A stretch of 64,000 nucleotides of DNA. Origin: Chrysomallon squamiferum. Its lineage: Eukaryota; Mollusca; Gastropoda; Neomphalida; Peltospiridae. Made by a program: the position numbers and the translations under genes. The notes under the pieces are model-generated. The model was not told the origin of the DNA. It worked only from the letters and a program-made list of their open reading frames with translations, and did no database searches. Location: NCBI GenBank assembly GCA_012295275.1, contig CM022673.1:14613288-14677287 (forward strand), in the 5' to 3' direction. Positions 62,870-64,000 of the stretch are shown here, one piece after another (position 1 is the first letter of the stretch; each line of letters starts with the position of its first letter).

Positions 62870-64000
62870 CTGAAAAAAATAAAATTATTTTCAGCTATTT
62901 AATAATTTACTATAATAATATTAAAAAACATTCTAAGAGTAAATGTTATTTTTATGTGAAAAAAGTAGAGTAATTACAGTTTATTATTACTGTTTTATTA
63001 TTATTATTTTATTATTATTATTATTATTTTTTTTTTATTATTATTATTTAATTTTCAGTGAAAACAGCTACACAGAAGAAAAACATAAAACTTAGATTTT
63101 AATTTTAGTCAAGAGACAAAGCAGAACAAAAAATAAAAATGTTTAATTTTTGTTTGCTTTTGTCTTAAAGGAAAAATAGGGAAAAGTATTAATATATTAT
63201 CGTGTATATCAGTGCAAAGCACTATGAAAATTATTCTTTTTATTAACAGATTACAAGCATATTACATACTAACAAAGTACAATTAACATACACTTTACCA
63301 AAAACACATACTGGATTATGTCTACTGTTTACATATATGTAAAATGCTGCTAACAAGAACAAACTGTGTGATATGTTGCTATGACAACCATGACTGTAGT
63401 ATCAAACATCTTTATACCTGATTAGGTTTACAACAGCTGTCAAACTTACATAAATCAGTTCAGAAACATAAACTATACAAAAAAACAGTTTTTGAAAGTT
63501 TCCAATCTTTTGGAGATGTTGCGGCTGTTCTTTTCCAGTTAAGTTTGAAGTATTGTTGCTGTTACTGTTTTGTTTTTGGGTTTTTTTTAAATTTATGTTC
63601 TGTGATGTCGAAATTGTATAGGGTTTATTATTATTAGTAGTAGTAGTAGTAATAGTAGTAATAGTAGTAGTATTGTATATATTATACTGACAGTTATTGA
63701 CTTGTTAAAATATGATTTATATTTTAAATAATTATTATCAAAATAAATAAGTAAATAAAACATTGTTAATACTATCTGTTTTATTCTTGTTGCACATAGT
63801 AGGTAAGTCTCAGTTGTCATCAGTAACCTAAGATGTTTTCACCTTGTGACACAGGTGTGGTTAAAACAGATCAAAGCTCTCAGTTCTTTTTCAAACTATT
63901 TACCTGAGCTACTTCTCAAATAATATACAGTCAAAATCTGACAAAGTATTATAGGATATCAAAACACTTGGGAATGTTTTGTATTTTGAAAATTTTGAGA
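62870..64000 (-). other. Upstream ADAM intron, open at the window edge
   Basis: CpG-poor sequence with ATT runs near 63000-63050 and AGT repeats at 63632-63672. No exon is convincing; a 27-nt candidate at 63418-63444 was rejected. The signal peptide and most of the prodomain must lie to the right of the window. Confidence 0.6.

Noticed and set aside
63418-63444. Possible 27-nt upstream ADAM exon ending before GTATAA
   Set aside because: Phase would fit, but the acceptor has no pyrimidine tract and the product (FDSCCKPNQ) does not resemble an ADAM prodomain.

Overview
The window looks like a gene-poor animal (eukaryotic) chromosome segment. I infer a mollusc, most likely an octopus-like cephalopod. 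It is AT-rich and full of microsatellites (long AG/CT, AAT/ATT, CA and poly-A/T tracts) and minisatellites with 27-39 bp units. It carries an intronless serotonin-receptor gene of 5-HT1 type and one multi-exon ADAM gene. The species call rests on genome style and gene type, not on a search.

Layout. 1-13.6 kb: no gene I can support; microsatellites, several minisatellites and a few short motif clusters (paired E-boxes, doubled ETS sites, a CTCF-like site, an E-box/AP-1/TCTCGCGAGA cluster). 13.9-15.1 kb (+): complete single-exon 5-HT1-like GPCR of 407 aa. 15.1-41.0 kb: about 26 kb of repeat-rich intergenic DNA with minisatellites, poly-T/ATT clusters, two perfect hairpins, a second CTCF-like site facing the first, a second TCTCGCGAGA site and many palindromic CRE sites. 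41.0-64.0 kb (-): an ADAM gene of the ADAM11/22/23 type, transcribed leftwards, its 3' end facing the receptor gene. I trace 21 coding exons (62869 down to 45679). All splice phases agree, and the joined length is 3795 nt, exactly 1264 codons plus a stop. The signal peptide and most of the prodomain lie beyond the right edge.

The ADAM product reads: end of prodomain with a cysteine-switch-like Cys and RXXR processing sites, metalloprotease-like domain, disintegrin, cysteine-rich region, EGF-like module, Thr-rich stalk, one membrane helix, and a cytoplasmic tail of about 595 residues mostly in one 1.65 kb exon. In the zinc site all three His remain but the catalytic Glu is Met, so it is predicted to be an adhesion or receptor protein, not a protease. 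A possible 27-nt in-frame microexon lies just after the zinc site.

CpG is strikingly scarce from about 41.08 kb to the right edge and ordinary to the left. The step coincides with a good poly(A) signal for the ADAM gene. This fits historic gene-body methylation of the ADAM gene but not of the receptor gene, and implies a 3' UTR of about 4.6 kb. I found no previously undescribed multi-gene system; the points most worth following are the pseudo-active ADAM with its candidate microexon, the CpG step and the paired regulatory motifs.
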